Part shown: positions 8,582-17,339 of the stretch, piece after piece
Numbering within the stretch: the stretch's first letter is position 1
Layout of the letters: each line of letters begins with the position of its first letter
From: Pedobacter sp. D749
GTDB taxonomy: Bacteria; Bacteroidota; Bacteroidia; Sphingobacteriales; Sphingobacteriaceae
Length of the DNA: 64,000 bases
Reading direction: 5' to 3'
NCBI RefSeq assembly: GCF_019317285.1
Contig: NZ_CP079218.1
Location: 4,960,001 to 5,024,000 of the forward strand
Position numbers and translations under genes: made by a program
Notes under the pieces: model-generated
What the model saw: the letters and a program-made list of their open reading frames with translations, nothing else
Database searches by the model: none
Told to the model about the DNA's origin: nothing

Positions 8582-11500
8582 ATGGTGAGCAACAACTACA
8601 GCGATTTATTACGGAAGATAGATGAGTTTATCCGCAAATTTTATTTAAATAAGATTTTGCGTGGCAGTATTTATGCCGCTGCCATACTTTTAGGGCTGTA
8701 CCTCGTTGTTTTTTTAAGCCTTTATTACCTCAACCCAACAGCTGCATTTAAAACCTTTGTATTCTTTGCTTATTTACTGATTAGTGTATTGTTAATTGGT
8801 TTTTTAATCATTAAACCTTTGCTTGCCATGTTAAAGCTAGGCAAGCATCTCACTTTTGACGAAGCATCGGTTATCATCGGAAATCACTTTTCCGATATTA
8901 AGGATAAATTACTCAATACCCTGCAACTTCATCATTTATCTGAAAAACATCCGGAAAACAATCACCTCATCATTGCCAGTATAGATCAAAAGATACTTGA
9001 ACTTAAACCTGTTCCATTTTATACAGCGGTTAGCATCAACGATAACAGGAAATATTTAAAGTATCTTTTTGTTCCCCTTTCGATCACTTTACTCATCGCC
9101 ATTATTGCCCCAGCTATTTTACGGGAAGGCACAAACAGTTTTTTTAAATACGACGAATACATTGCACCAAAAGCGCCATTCAGCTTTTCAATTTTAAATA
9201 AAAGCTTAACAGTTACCCAAGGTGATGATTTAACCCTGAACTTAAAGCTAACCGGCGATGAACTTCCTGCCGAAATTTATGTAGAAGACGGAAAAAACAC
9301 TTATAAACTGGAAAAGGAGAACATTAGTAAGTTTAATTATAGTATTAAAAATATTCAGAACGATAAAAAACTTGTTTTTAAAGGTGGAGGATTTAGTTCT
9401 GCCCTATTTACAATTACAGTTAAACCCCGCCCGGAATTGCTTAATGCAACAGCTATTTTAAATTATCCTGCTTACCTGGACAAAAAACAAGAATCGATAG
9501 CAAATGCTGGCGATATGCTCCTCCCCGAAGGCACAAAAGTTACCTGGAATTTTAAAACTGATCAGAGTAATTCGCTTTTATTTATTTTAAATGGCACTGA
9601 GAATCTACTCAAAGTTGAAGATAATGCTTCTTCCTTCCATACCACCATCAGGAACAATTCGAAATACAGCATTACCCCTAAAAATGAATATGTTACATTA
9701 AGAGATTCCCTATCACATCAGATTACCGTAATTAAAGATCAATCTCCAGGCATTTCTGTAATGGAAAAACCCGATTCAGTAAGCAATAAGGCCTTATATT
9801 TCAGTGGACAAGTGACTGATGATTATGGTTTTAGCCGTTTAACATTTAAATACAACATTAAAGAAAATAACCGGATTGTAAGCACAGTTACCAAAAATAT
9901 TGCGATTAAAAGCAATGCGACAGAAAATACTTTCTTCTATTTCTGGGATTTAAAAACTGCCACCGCCAAACCCGGCCAGGAGATTGAGTATTACTTTGAA
10001 GTAGCCGATAATGATGGCGTAAATGGTGCAAAGGTTACCCGGTCAGAAATTAAAACCTTTAAACAGCCTACAAAAAAAGAAACTGCAGAACAGGTAAACG
10101 CCAGCAACCAGGCCCTAAAAAAGAAAGTACAGTCAGCCATACGTTTGGCCAATACCATCGAAAAAGAGAGTAAAAAAGTAGCTGAAAGCCTGATTGATAA
10201 AAAACAGATCTCTTTCGAAGATAAAAAGCAGATTGAGGCCCTTTTGGATAAACAAAAACAACTTGATCAAGCGGTTAAAGAAATTAAAGAACAGAACGAC
10301 AAAAACATTCAGCAGCAGGAAGACCAAAAACAAACAGAAGAACTTTTAGAAAAACAAAAACAGATCAAAGATCTCTTTGATAATGTACTGGATGAAAAAA
10401 CCAAAGAACTTTTGCAAAAGCTGCAGAACCTGATGAATGAGAAAAATAAAGACCAAACACAGCAGGAGCTCTCTAAAATGCAATTGGACAACAAAACCCT
10501 CAAAAATGAACTCGACAGGATTTTAGAACTTTATAAACAGTTAGAATTTGAACAAAATCTTCAAACGGATATCGATCGGCTAAATGAATTGGCCAAAGAA
10601 CAAAAAGAGCTTGCAGAACAAACAAAAGGTAAAAAACAGGACAATGAATCGTTAAAGCAAAAACAGGATGCACTTAACAAGGAAATGAAAGATCTGAAAG
10701 ATGATCTGAAAAAGCTGCAAGAAAAAAATCAGTCGCTTGAAAGGCCCAATCCTTTCGAAAATCCTGAAAAAGATGTGCAGGATATACAAAAAGAACAGCA
10801 GGATAGTAAAGATGCTTTAGATAAAAAGGATTCAAAAAACGCTAGCCAGAAACAGCAAAAAGCTGGTGAGCAGATGGAAAAACTATCTAAAAAAATGAGT
10901 GATATGCAGCAGCAGGGTGAAGAAATGGAAAATAACCTGAATGCTAAAGAGTTACGACGTCTATTGGAAAACTTATTAACCACCTCTTTTGATCAGGAAA
11001 AAGTAATGCTTGCTTTAAAAAAAATGACTGCGTCCGATCCATCTTATACCATCAACGTTCAGAAACAGCGCAGCATTAAAGACAACCTTAAAACTATCGC
11101 TGATAGCTTATACAGACTAAGTAAACGTGTTCCTCAAATAGAATCGACAGTTAACGAGGAGATGAACAAGATTAACTTCAACCTGGATAAAAGTTTGGAA
11201 AATTTGGGTGATAGAAGAACATCTGAGGCCAATCGTTTCCAGCAATTTACCATGACTTCTATCAATAATTTAACTTTGATGTTGAGCGAAGCATTAAGTC
11301 AACTGCAAAATATGCAGAAGAACGGTAAAGGCGGCAGCGGAAAGAAACAAAAACAAGGAATGAAGCAGCTCTCTCAAATGCAGGAACAACTGAATAAGAG
11401 CATGCAAAAAGCCAGGGAACAGATGCAAAAACAAGGGGGCAATCAAGGTACAGTTGGTAAGGGACAAATGAGCCAGGAGTTTGGTAAAATGGCGCAGCAA

Positions 11501-11899
11501 CAGCAGATGATCCGCCAGGCACTCGAAAAGATCAACCGTGAAGAGAACAAAGATGGCACAGGTAAAATGGGCAACCTAAACGAAGCCATTAAAGAAATGA
11601 AACAGACTGAAAGCGATCTGGTTAACAAACGTTTGCAGCAAGAAACCTTAAACAGGCAAAAAGAATTATTAACCAAATTACTAGAAGCAGAAAAAGCTGA
11701 ACGTGATCAGGAAGAAGATTCAAAAAGAGAAAGTAAAGCCGCTAAGGAGTTCCCTCCATCCTATCAAAAAATGGTCGATCAGTTTAAAAAACAACAACAA
11801 AATGGTAATGATGTGCTACAGAAACTACCTCCTAGTTTAAATTACTACTATAAAAACAAGATCGCTGAATATTTGAAATCGTTGAATATCGTGCGTTAA
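8582..11899 (+). CDS. DUF4175 family membrane protein with long coiled coil
   Basis: 1105 residues from the ATG at 8582. The frame is open from 8468, but the preceding residues are atypical and homologous proteins begin like the MVSNNYSDLLRKID here. Two membrane helices lie at about 27-50 and 57-78, and a third at about 155-178. A large, probably periplasmic part with Ig-like beta segments (about 190-500) follows. The last 550 residues are a Gln/Lys/Glu-rich coiled coil. DUF4175 is widespread in Bacteroidetes; its role is unknown, though topology suggests an envelope scaffold. A strong inverted repeat follows the stop, and ybeY starts 176 bp downstream. Confidence 0.85.
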   Translation: MVSNNYSDLLRKIDEFIRKFYLNKILRGSIYAAAILLGLYLVVFLSLYYLNPTAAFKTFVFFAYLLISVLLIGFLIIKPLLAMLKLGKHLTFDEASVIIGNHFSDIKDKLLNTLQLHHLSEKHPENNHLIIASIDQKILELKPVPFYTAVSINDNRKYLKYLFVPLSITLLIAIIAPAILREGTNSFFKYDEYIAPKAPFSFSILNKSLTVTQGDDLTLNLKLTGDELPAEIYVEDGKNTYKLEKENISKFNYSIKNIQNDKKLVFKGGGFSSALFTITVKPRPELLNATAILNYPAYLDKKQESIANAGDMLLPEGTKVTWNFKTDQSNSLLFILNGTENLLKVEDNASSFHTTIRNNSKYSITPKNEYVTLRDSLSHQITVIKDQSPGISVMEKPDSVSNKALYFSGQVTDDYGFSRLTFKYNIKENNRIVSTVTKNIAIKSNATENTFFYFWDLKTATAKPGQEIEYYFEVADNDGVNGAKVTRSEIKTFKQPTKKETAEQVNASNQALKKKVQSAIRLANTIEKESKKVAESLIDKKQISFEDKKQIEALLDKQKQLDQAVKEIKEQNDKNIQQQEDQKQTEELLEKQKQIKDLFDNVLDEKTKELLQKLQNLMNEKNKDQTQQELSKMQLDNKTLKNELDRILELYKQLEFEQNLQTDIDRLNELAKEQKELAEQTKGKKQDNESLKQKQDALNKEMKDLKDDLKKLQEKNQSLERPNPFENPEKDVQDIQKEQQDSKDALDKKDSKNASQKQQKAGEQMEKLSKKMSDMQQQGEEMENNLNAKELRRLLENLLTTSFDQEKVMLALKKMTASDPSYTINVQKQRSIKDNLKTIADSLYRLSKRVPQIESTVNEEMNKINFNLDKSLENLGDRRTSEANRFQQFTMTSINNLTLMLSEALSQLQNMQKNGKGGSGKKQKQGMKQLSQMQEQLNKSMQKAREQMQKQGGNQGTVGKGQMSQEFGKMAQQQQMIRQALEKINREENKDGTGKMGNLNEAIKEMKQTESDLVNKRLQQETLNRQKELLTKLLEAEKAERDQEEDSKRESKAAKEFPPSYQKMVDQFKKQQQNGNDVLQKLPPSLNYYYKNKIAEYLKSLNIVR

Positions 11900-11915
11900 T
11901 ATGATGCGAGAAGTC

Positions 11916-11994
11916 GTCATTGCGAGGCACGAAGCAATCTTACAACGATCGCGAATAGCCTGTGCATTAAGATTGCTTCGTACCTCGCAATGAC
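11916..11994. repeat. Palindromic GTCAT-ended element (possible terminator)
   Basis: A 27-nt arm starting GTCATTGCGAGG (11916-11942) is mirrored at 11968-11994 with a single mismatch. It lies 16 nt after the DUF4175 stop. It belongs to the class of GTCAT...ATGAC palindromes seen at gene ends through the window. As RNA it would form a long hairpin and could end transcription, but no T run follows. Confidence 0.8.
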
Positions 11995-12023
11995 GGACCT
12001 TTATTAGTAACGAATGCTGTGTG

Positions 12024-12055
12024 GTTGAGATAACGACAACTATTTCTTAAATTTG
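12024..12055 (+). promoter_or_regulatory. Promoter of ybeY
   Basis: GTTG (12024-12027, close to TTTG), a 20-nt spacer and TAAATTTG (12048-12055), fitting the Bacteroidetes consensus. The -7 box ends 20 nt before the ATG at 12076. Confidence 0.6.
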
Positions 12056-12075
12056 CAGCAATAAACCAAAAAACA

Positions 12076-12513
12076 ATGCCTGCAATATCATTTTTTACAG
12101 AATCAGTTAGCTATAATCTTCCTCAGAAATTGAAGGTAAAGAAGTGGATTAAAGCTACAATTGAAAAAGAAGGCTTTAAATTGCAGGAACTAAATTTCAT
12201 CTTTTGTAGCGATGAGTATCTTTTAGGTATTAACCAACAATATTTAAACCACGATACTTACACTGATATCATTACTTTTGATAATTCAGAAGAAGAAAAA
12301 CAGATTGTAAGCGATATTTTCATCAGCATTGAGCGCGTTAAAGAAAATGCCAAAACCTTCAAAACAATAGAATTTGATGAGGTTTGCCGCATTATGATCC
12401 ATGGTACCCTGCATTTACTAGGTTACAAAGACAAAGGAAAAGCCGCTAAAATCCTGATGACCGAGAAAGAAGATGAATATTTAAGCTATAGAGCAGAAGT
12501 TGGCCTAATCTAA
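12076..12513 (+). CDS. ybeY: Endoribonuclease YbeY (rRNA maturation)
   Basis: 145 residues, normal length. The signature stretch is HGTLHLLGYKDK at 109-120. H109 and H113 are the first two zinc-ligand histidines; the third position (119) is Asp rather than His. As I recall, this GYKDK form is usual in Bacteroidetes YbeY, so it is probably a lineage variant rather than a loss of function. YbeY acts in 16S rRNA 3' maturation and ribosome quality control. It has its own promoter just upstream and stands in a plus-strand run with the ABC-F ATPase and mnmG. Confidence 0.92.
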   Translation: MPAISFFTESVSYNLPQKLKVKKWIKATIEKEGFKLQELNFIFCSDEYLLGINQQYLNHDTYTDIITFDNSEEEKQIVSDIFISIERVKENAKTFKTIEFDEVCRIMIHGTLHLLGYKDKGKAAKILMTEKEDEYLSYRAEVGLI

Positions 12514-12702
12514 GTTTTCTTTAACTACACATTTATTCTTTTCAGGTGATCTACTAGCCTTTATATTTCGCATGGCAGAAACCAACTGACCACAGCAAAT
12601 GACTCCCTTATATTTAACTTCCATTGATGTAAAACATTGCTTGCATTTTTTAATGCATAAATCTCGGAGTTTAAACGGGCTTTGTTCGGATGACATTGTC
12701 AT
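12505..12702 (-). CDS. Small Cys-rich protein, function unknown (uncertain gene)
   Basis: 65 residues, overlapping the ybeY 3' end by 9 nt on the opposite strand. Cysteines fall in a pattern C-x3-C-x2-C (LCIKKCKQC), then a CC pair (GVICCGQL), then a late Cys, as in a small zinc-binding fold. The region is basic. I recognise no family. A GGAG lies just before the ATG, and four ~11-bp repeats (TTCGGAC-type) lie immediately upstream. These features make it better than a random frame, but it could be spurious. Confidence 0.4.
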   Translation of the reverse strand: MTMSSEQSPFKLRDLCIKKCKQCFTSMEVKYKGVICCGQLVSAMRNIKASRSPEKNKCVVKENLD

Positions 12703-12710
12703 AACTCCGT

Positions 12711-12749
12711 CTTAAGTCCGAACTAAGTCCGAACTAAACCCGTCTTAAC
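12711..12749. repeat. Short tandem repeats of about 11 bp
   Basis: CTTAAGTCCGAA, CTAAGTCCGAA and CTAAACCCGT follow each other, and CTTAAC ends the run. The period of about one helical turn places all copies on the same DNA face. They sit directly upstream of the small Cys-rich frame on the minus strand, so they could be an operator. Confidence 0.55.
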
Positions 12750-12866
12750 TATTAATTTCTCGATAAGTTTTTGCCAGTTCTTTCGATCAGATTCGCAGTA
12801 TACATTTTAACAGGTAATTTTAAATCTATTGTTATCAATTTGTTGGTACGCCTTCTGGCCCTTAGT

Positions 12867-12900
12867 CCCGTTCGTCTAACAGTTAAGGGCGTTCGTCGAC
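12867..12900 (+). promoter_or_regulatory. Candidate LytTR-type binding site (21-bp direct repeat)
   Basis: CCCGTTCGTCTAA (12867-12879) and GGCGTTCGTCGAC (12888-12900) share GTTCGTC at a spacing of exactly 21 bp. Known LytTR response regulators bind pairs of imperfect ~9-bp direct repeats with a period of 21-22 bp. No LytTR gene is in the window, so the regulator would act in trans. This is inference from spacing. Confidence 0.45.
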
Positions 12901-12934
12901 AATTAGTCTGTACTGGTATAATACACCTGGATTC

Positions 12935-13027
12935 ATGCAACATTTTCTGTCAACCGCAGTCTTATATTCAAAAAACAACAATTACATGCTGGGGTGTATA
13001 TCCTGGACATTTCAAGATAAAGTTTAG
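12935..13027 (+). CDS. Possible 30-residue peptide in a short transcription unit (uncertain)
   Basis: The only reasonable frame between the 21-bp direct repeat and the terminator at 13046-13081. It begins MQHFLSTAVLYSKNNN and ends CISWTFQDKV. It has no recognisable family and no clear ribosome binding site. It may instead be that the transcript is a non-coding RNA. It is listed because the flanking repeat and terminator define a unit of about 150 nt that no other gene explains. Confidence 0.25.
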   Translation: MQHFLSTAVLYSKNNNYMLGCISWTFQDKV

Positions 13028-13045
13028 TTTTAGTTAATGATTGAG

Positions 13046-13081
13046 ACAGCGGCGGAGCGATTCCAGCCGCTGTTTTCTTTT
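13046..13081 (+). terminator. Rho-independent terminator of the short unit
   Basis: ACAGCGGC (13046-13053) pairs with GCCGCTGT (13066-13073), with an inner GGA/TCC extension, followed by TTTCTTTT. The nearest plus-strand gene upstream is ybeY, more than 500 bp away, so it points to a local transcript. Confidence 0.75.
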
Positions 13082-13208
13082 ATTGAAACTATTCACTAAT
13101 ACCAATAAATTACTGAATAGACAAACTAATGCATCAATATTCTGCCATTTTTAACTGGTATTAGCAGTCCTTTAAATTTAGAATATGCCGTTGCAACTAA
13201 TTTATCCT

Positions 13209-13216
13209 TACCTTTG
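13209..13216 (+). promoter_or_regulatory. -7 promoter box of the ABC-F gene
   Basis: TACCTTTG, 37 nt before the TTG start at 13254. No convincing -33 element at the right spacing. Confidence 0.5.
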
Positions 13217-13253
13217 CACTAATTTTCCTTTATAAATCCGAAATACAAAAAAA

Positions 13254-15116
13254 TTGAGCACACTAATTGCGGCAGAAGGCTTAGGGCATGGTTATCATGA
13301 CGAATGGCTATTTAAAAATTTAACCTTAGGAATTAACTCTGGTCAGCGCGTGGCGTTGGTTGGAATTAATGGTGCGGGCAAGAGTACACTTTTGAAATTG
13401 CTGGCAGAAAGGTTCCCTCCACTCGAAGGTAAAATTGTAAAAAATAAGGCTGTTAAAATTGGTTTTCTCGATCAGGAACCACAGTTTACTGAAGGCTTCT
13501 CAATCAGCGACCATATATTTTCTTTAGAGAATAAACAGCAACAGTTGATTAAGGAATATGAAGAATTAATCGAAAACCCTAACCCAGACGAAAAAACGCT
13601 TAACCGTTTATACGAAGAGTTAAGTGAACATAATGCCTGGGAGTATGAGCACGAGATTAAAACCATTTTAAACAGAATGGGCATTACTCATCTTCAACAA
13701 AAAATATCTACCCTATCTGGTGGACAAAAGAAACGTTTAGCTCTGGCTAAACTTTTAATTGAAGATCCGGAAATTTTGGTGCTTGATGAGCCAACCAACC
13801 ATCTGGATATTGATACCATTGAATGGCTGGAGAAATTATTAACTACTGGACAAAAAACTATTTTACTTGTTACGCACGACAGGTACTTTTTGGATAATGT
13901 TTGTAATACCATTGTTGAGTTAGATAGAGGTAAGATTTATAACTATAATGGAAATTACGCTTACTTCTTAGAAAAGAAAAGCGAAAGAGAAGCATTAGAC
14001 GCAACAGTTTTACATAAGAACCAACAGCTATTAAAGAAAGAATTGGAATGGATGAGACGCATGCCACAGGCACGTGGAACCAAATCTAACGCCAGAATCA
14101 ATGCTTTTTATGATTTAGAGGAAAAATCAAAGAAAAAGTCTGATAATCAGAGTATTAACCTCCAAATGAAGATGTCTCGTCAAGGCGGGAAAATTATTGA
14201 GGTAGATCACATTAAAAAAGCATTTGATGGCCGCCCGATCATTAACGATTTTAGTTATACCTTTAAAAAAGGAGATAGAATTGGCTTAGCAGGAAAAAAT
14301 GGTACTGGTAAATCTACTTTGCTAAATATCATTACGAGTCAATTAAAGCCAGATGCTGGTAAAGTTGATACCGGAGACACTACTGTTTTTGGTTATTACA
14401 AACAAGGAGGTTTAACTTTCGATCCAAAGGAAAGGGTAATTGATATTGTAAAATCTGATGCTGAATATATTAAGATGGCTGACGGTTCTGTGATTACAGC
14501 CTCTGCCTTATTAACGTTATTTCTCTTCCCGCCGAAGAAACAACATGGCATGGTTGAGAAATTAAGTGGTGGCGAAAAGAAACGTTTGAACCTGATGAAG
14601 GTACTCATGCAAAATCCAAATTTTTTAATTTTGGATGAGCCAACCAACGATCTTGACATTGACACACTAAACGTTCTTGAAGAATTCTTAGAAAACTTTC
14701 CAGGCATATTAATGCTGGTTTCACACGATAGATACCTGCTGGATAAAATGAGTGATCAACTCTTTATCATGGAGGGCGAAGGCGTAGTTAAAATTTATAA
14801 TGGCAATTATTCTGAATACCGTTTAAGTTTAGAGCAACCAAAAACTAAATTAGAAACCAAGAAAACCCCTGCCCCTGTTGTAGAACAAGCACCTATTAAA
14901 ACAGTAAAAAAATTAAGTTTCAAGGAGCAAAAAGAATTAGAAGATAGCGAAAAAGGGATTGCGGAAACAGAGAAAAAAATAGCATTACTTAACGAAAGTT
15001 TGGTCAAAATCGATGCGACCGACTACGTAAAAATTCAAGAAATCTCCAGTGAAATTGAGACGCTTCAAAGTAAACTTGATGAGTACACCATGCGTTGGCT
15101 AGAACTTTCAGAATAA
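13254..15116 (+). CDS. ABC-F family ATPase (Uup-like)
   Basis: 620 residues with two ABC domains and no membrane segment. Domain 1 has Walker A GINGAGKST (37-45), LSGGQ (154-158) and LDEPTNHLD (177-185). Domain 2 has GKNGTGKST (347-355), LSGGE (437-441) and DEPTNDLD (461-468). An interdomain linker at about 240-310 and a C-terminal coiled coil (about 560-620) give the Uup-like layout. ABC-F proteins act on ribosomes or, for Uup, on DNA/ribosome-linked processes, rather than in transport. The start codon is TTG; the frame MSTLIAAEGLGHGY begins the first domain directly, so no later start fits. Confidence 0.92.
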   Translation: MSTLIAAEGLGHGYHDEWLFKNLTLGINSGQRVALVGINGAGKSTLLKLLAERFPPLEGKIVKNKAVKIGFLDQEPQFTEGFSISDHIFSLENKQQQLIKEYEELIENPNPDEKTLNRLYEELSEHNAWEYEHEIKTILNRMGITHLQQKISTLSGGQKKRLALAKLLIEDPEILVLDEPTNHLDIDTIEWLEKLLTTGQKTILLVTHDRYFLDNVCNTIVELDRGKIYNYNGNYAYFLEKKSEREALDATVLHKNQQLLKKELEWMRRMPQARGTKSNARINAFYDLEEKSKKKSDNQSINLQMKMSRQGGKIIEVDHIKKAFDGRPIINDFSYTFKKGDRIGLAGKNGTGKSTLLNIITSQLKPDAGKVDTGDTTVFGYYKQGGLTFDPKERVIDIVKSDAEYIKMADGSVITASALLTLFLFPPKKQHGMVEKLSGGEKKRLNLMKVLMQNPNFLILDEPTNDLDIDTLNVLEEFLENFPGILMLVSHDRYLLDKMSDQLFIMEGEGVVKIYNGNYSEYRLSLEQPKTKLETKKTPAPVVEQAPIKTVKKLSFKEQKELEDSEKGIAETEKKIALLNESLVKIDATDYVKIQEISSEIETLQSKLDEYTMRWLELSE

Positions 15117-15149
15117 TGATAAAGCAATTCAAACTTAATATACACGTTA

Positions 15150-15165
15150 TGTTTCACGTGGAACG
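15150..15165. other. parS-like ParB site 1
   Basis: TGTTTCACGTGGAACG, which differs from the common parS palindrome TGTTnCACGTGnAACA in its last base. It lies 34 bp after the ABC-F gene and 168 bp before a second, perfect site. Confidence 0.7.
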
Positions 15166-15314
15166 TTAAAAAAATTGTAAGTTTATTTGAATATTAAATA
15201 TAGACTGGTAGGGTCTTTGACTAGGCTCGAACTAACAATGATTATAAAAATTAAAGTAAAGAAGTCTATACACTATGCTGAACTTATTTCGGCATCTCAT
15301 GAAAAATTAAAACC

Positions 15315-15336
15315 AATTGTTCCACGTGGAACAATT
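15315..15336. other. parS-like ParB site 2 (perfect palindrome)
   Basis: The core TGTTCCACGTGGAACA (15318-15333) is extended by AAT/ATT on each side, giving a perfect 22-bp palindrome. This is the sequence class bound by chromosomal ParB (Spo0J), clustered near replication origins in many bacteria. It ends 18 bp before the mnmG start. Confidence 0.8.
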
Positions 15337-15354
15337 AAAGAAATATAAATAAAA

Positions 15355-17217
15355 ATGTTTGCAAAATACGATTTGATTGTTGTTGGTGCTGGTCACGCAG
15401 GCTGTGAAGCTGCTGCTGCTGCTGCCAATTTAGGATCATCTGTTTTATTAATTACAATGAACATGGGCACCATTGCGCAAATGAGTTGTAACCCTGCTAT
15501 GGGTGGTGTGGCTAAAGGACAGATTGTTCGTGAGGTGGATGCAATGGGTGGTTACTCAGGTATCATCTCTGATAAATCGACCATTCAATTTAGAATGCTC
15601 AACAAATCTAAGGGTCCTGCGATGTGGAGTCCCAGAGCACAAATTGATAGAATGCGCTTTGCGGAAGAATGGCGTTTGGCATTGGAGCGAACACCTAATC
15701 TTGATATATGGCAAGATAGTGTTGTTGGTTTATTGGTAAAAGAAAATACGGTATACGGCGTTAAGACTTCTCTAGGTATCGAGATAGAAAGTAAAGCAGT
15801 AGTACTTACCAATGGAACCTTTTTAAACGGTGTAATGCATATCGGAGAAAAGAAATTTGGAGGAGGTAGAACAGCTGAAAGAGCATCAACCGGTATTACT
15901 GAACAACTGGTAGAATTAGGCATGGAAGCAGGCAGAATGAAAACTGGTACTCCCCCACGCGTAGATGGAAGAAGTTTGGATTACACCAAAATGGAAGAAC
16001 AATGGGGTGATGAAAATCCAGGTAAATTTTCCTACACAGATACCGAAGTTTCAACCGATCAACGTTGCTGCTGGATCACTTATACCAATGGAGATGTTCA
16101 TGAAACTTTAAAAGAAGGTTTCGAAAAATCGCCAATGTTTACCGGAAGAATTAAAGGTTTAGGTCCGAGATATTGTCCATCTATTGAAGATAAAATTAAT
16201 CGTTTTGCTGAGCGTGACAGACATCAGATTTTCGTTGAACCTGAAGGATGGAATACCTGTGAAATTTATGTAAATGGATTTTCAACATCACTTCCGGAAG
16301 ATGTACAATTTAAAGCACTAAGATTAATACCAGGTTTTGAGCGGGCAAAAATGTTCAGACCCGGTTATGCCATTGAATACGATTTCTTCCCACCTACCCA
16401 ATTGTCTTTAACATTAGAAACAAAATTGATCAACAATTTATTTTTAGCCGGACAAATAAATGGAACTACCGGTTATGAAGAGGCGGCTTGCCAGGGTTTC
16501 ATGGCTGGTATAAATGCACATCAAAAAATCACTGATAAACATGAACTGATCATGAAAAGATCTGACAGTTATATCGGTGTTTTAATTGATGACCTGGTAA
16601 CGAAAGGAACAGAAGAACCTTATCGCATGTTTACCTCAAGAGCAGAACACCGGTTATTATTGAGACAAGATAATGCTGATATCCGCCTGTCTCCTATCGG
16701 ACATGAACTGGGTTTAATTTCTGACGAGCGTTTAGAAAAGGTAAATGAGAAAATTGCAAATGCTGATGCTTTGGTGAAGTTCACCAAAAACCAGGGTATA
16801 GAAATGAGCGATGCCAATCCAATGCTTGAAAGTTTAGGGTCAAGTGTTTTAAATCAAAATGTTAAAATACACAGCTTGGTTGGTAGACCTCATGTTGGTT
16901 TGCCTGATCTAATTAAGGTAAGCAAAGCGCTTGCAGAAGCGACAAAAGATTTAGACAATGAGACCATTGAACAAGCAGAAATCAAAATTAAGTATGAAAG
17001 CTATTTTGAAAAGGAAAATGAAATTGTAGCGAAGATGCTGAAGATGGAAGATAAAGAAATTAAACCAGATTTCGACTACAATAAAATTGTTTCCATTTCA
17101 AAAGAGGCCAGAGAAAAATTATTTAAGATCAAACCACGTACTTTAGGTCAGGCTTCACGAATTTCCGGCGTTTCACCTTCAGATATATCAGTTTTAATGG
17201 TTTATATCAATAAGTAA
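15355..17217 (+). CDS. mnmG: tRNA uridine 5-carboxymethylaminomethyl modification enzyme MnmG (GidA)
   Basis: 620 residues, full length. The FAD-binding Rossmann motif GAGHAGCEAA is at 11-20. The family-typical stretches MSCNPAMGG, TGTPPR and FTSRAEHRLLLRQDNAD follow, and the C-terminal helical domain that contacts MnmE and tRNA is complete. With MnmE it installs the cmnm5 group on wobble U34 of several tRNAs, using FAD, methylenetetrahydrofolate and glycine. Its upstream region carries two parS-like sites; mnmG is a classic near-origin gene in many bacteria. Confidence 0.97.
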   Translation: MFAKYDLIVVGAGHAGCEAAAAAANLGSSVLLITMNMGTIAQMSCNPAMGGVAKGQIVREVDAMGGYSGIISDKSTIQFRMLNKSKGPAMWSPRAQIDRMRFAEEWRLALERTPNLDIWQDSVVGLLVKENTVYGVKTSLGIEIESKAVVLTNGTFLNGVMHIGEKKFGGGRTAERASTGITEQLVELGMEAGRMKTGTPPRVDGRSLDYTKMEEQWGDENPGKFSYTDTEVSTDQRCCWITYTNGDVHETLKEGFEKSPMFTGRIKGLGPRYCPSIEDKINRFAERDRHQIFVEPEGWNTCEIYVNGFSTSLPEDVQFKALRLIPGFERAKMFRPGYAIEYDFFPPTQLSLTLETKLINNLFLAGQINGTTGYEEAACQGFMAGINAHQKITDKHELIMKRSDSYIGVLIDDLVTKGTEEPYRMFTSRAEHRLLLRQDNADIRLSPIGHELGLISDERLEKVNEKIANADALVKFTKNQGIEMSDANPMLESLGSSVLNQNVKIHSLVGRPHVGLPDLIKVSKALAEATKDLDNETIEQAEIKIKYESYFEKENEIVAKMLKMEDKEIKPDFDYNKIVSISKEAREKLFKIKPRTLGQASRISGVSPSDISVLMVYINK

Positions 17218-17339
17218 CTGATAATCAGATATTTAAATAATTATAAATCAGACTTAAAATAAAGCGATATAAGCTTAAAAAAATATTTTTTAATGTTACG
17301 GTTCCAAAAAGTATAAAAATTCGTCAGAACGTTTAAGAT

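Noticed and set aside
10133..11676. Minus-strand open frames inside the DUF4175 gene
   Set aside because: They are complements of the Lys/Gln-rich coiled coil, giving Phe/Leu/Ser-rich nonsense.
12771..13037. Open frame of 88 codons between ybeY and the ABC-F gene
   Set aside because: Its sequence has no domain and spans the 21-bp direct repeat; the region is better explained as regulatory DNA plus a short transcript.
14070..14083. CACGTGGAAC inside the ABC-F gene as a third parS site
   Set aside because: Only the right half matches; the left half (CAGG) does not, and it encodes conserved residues.
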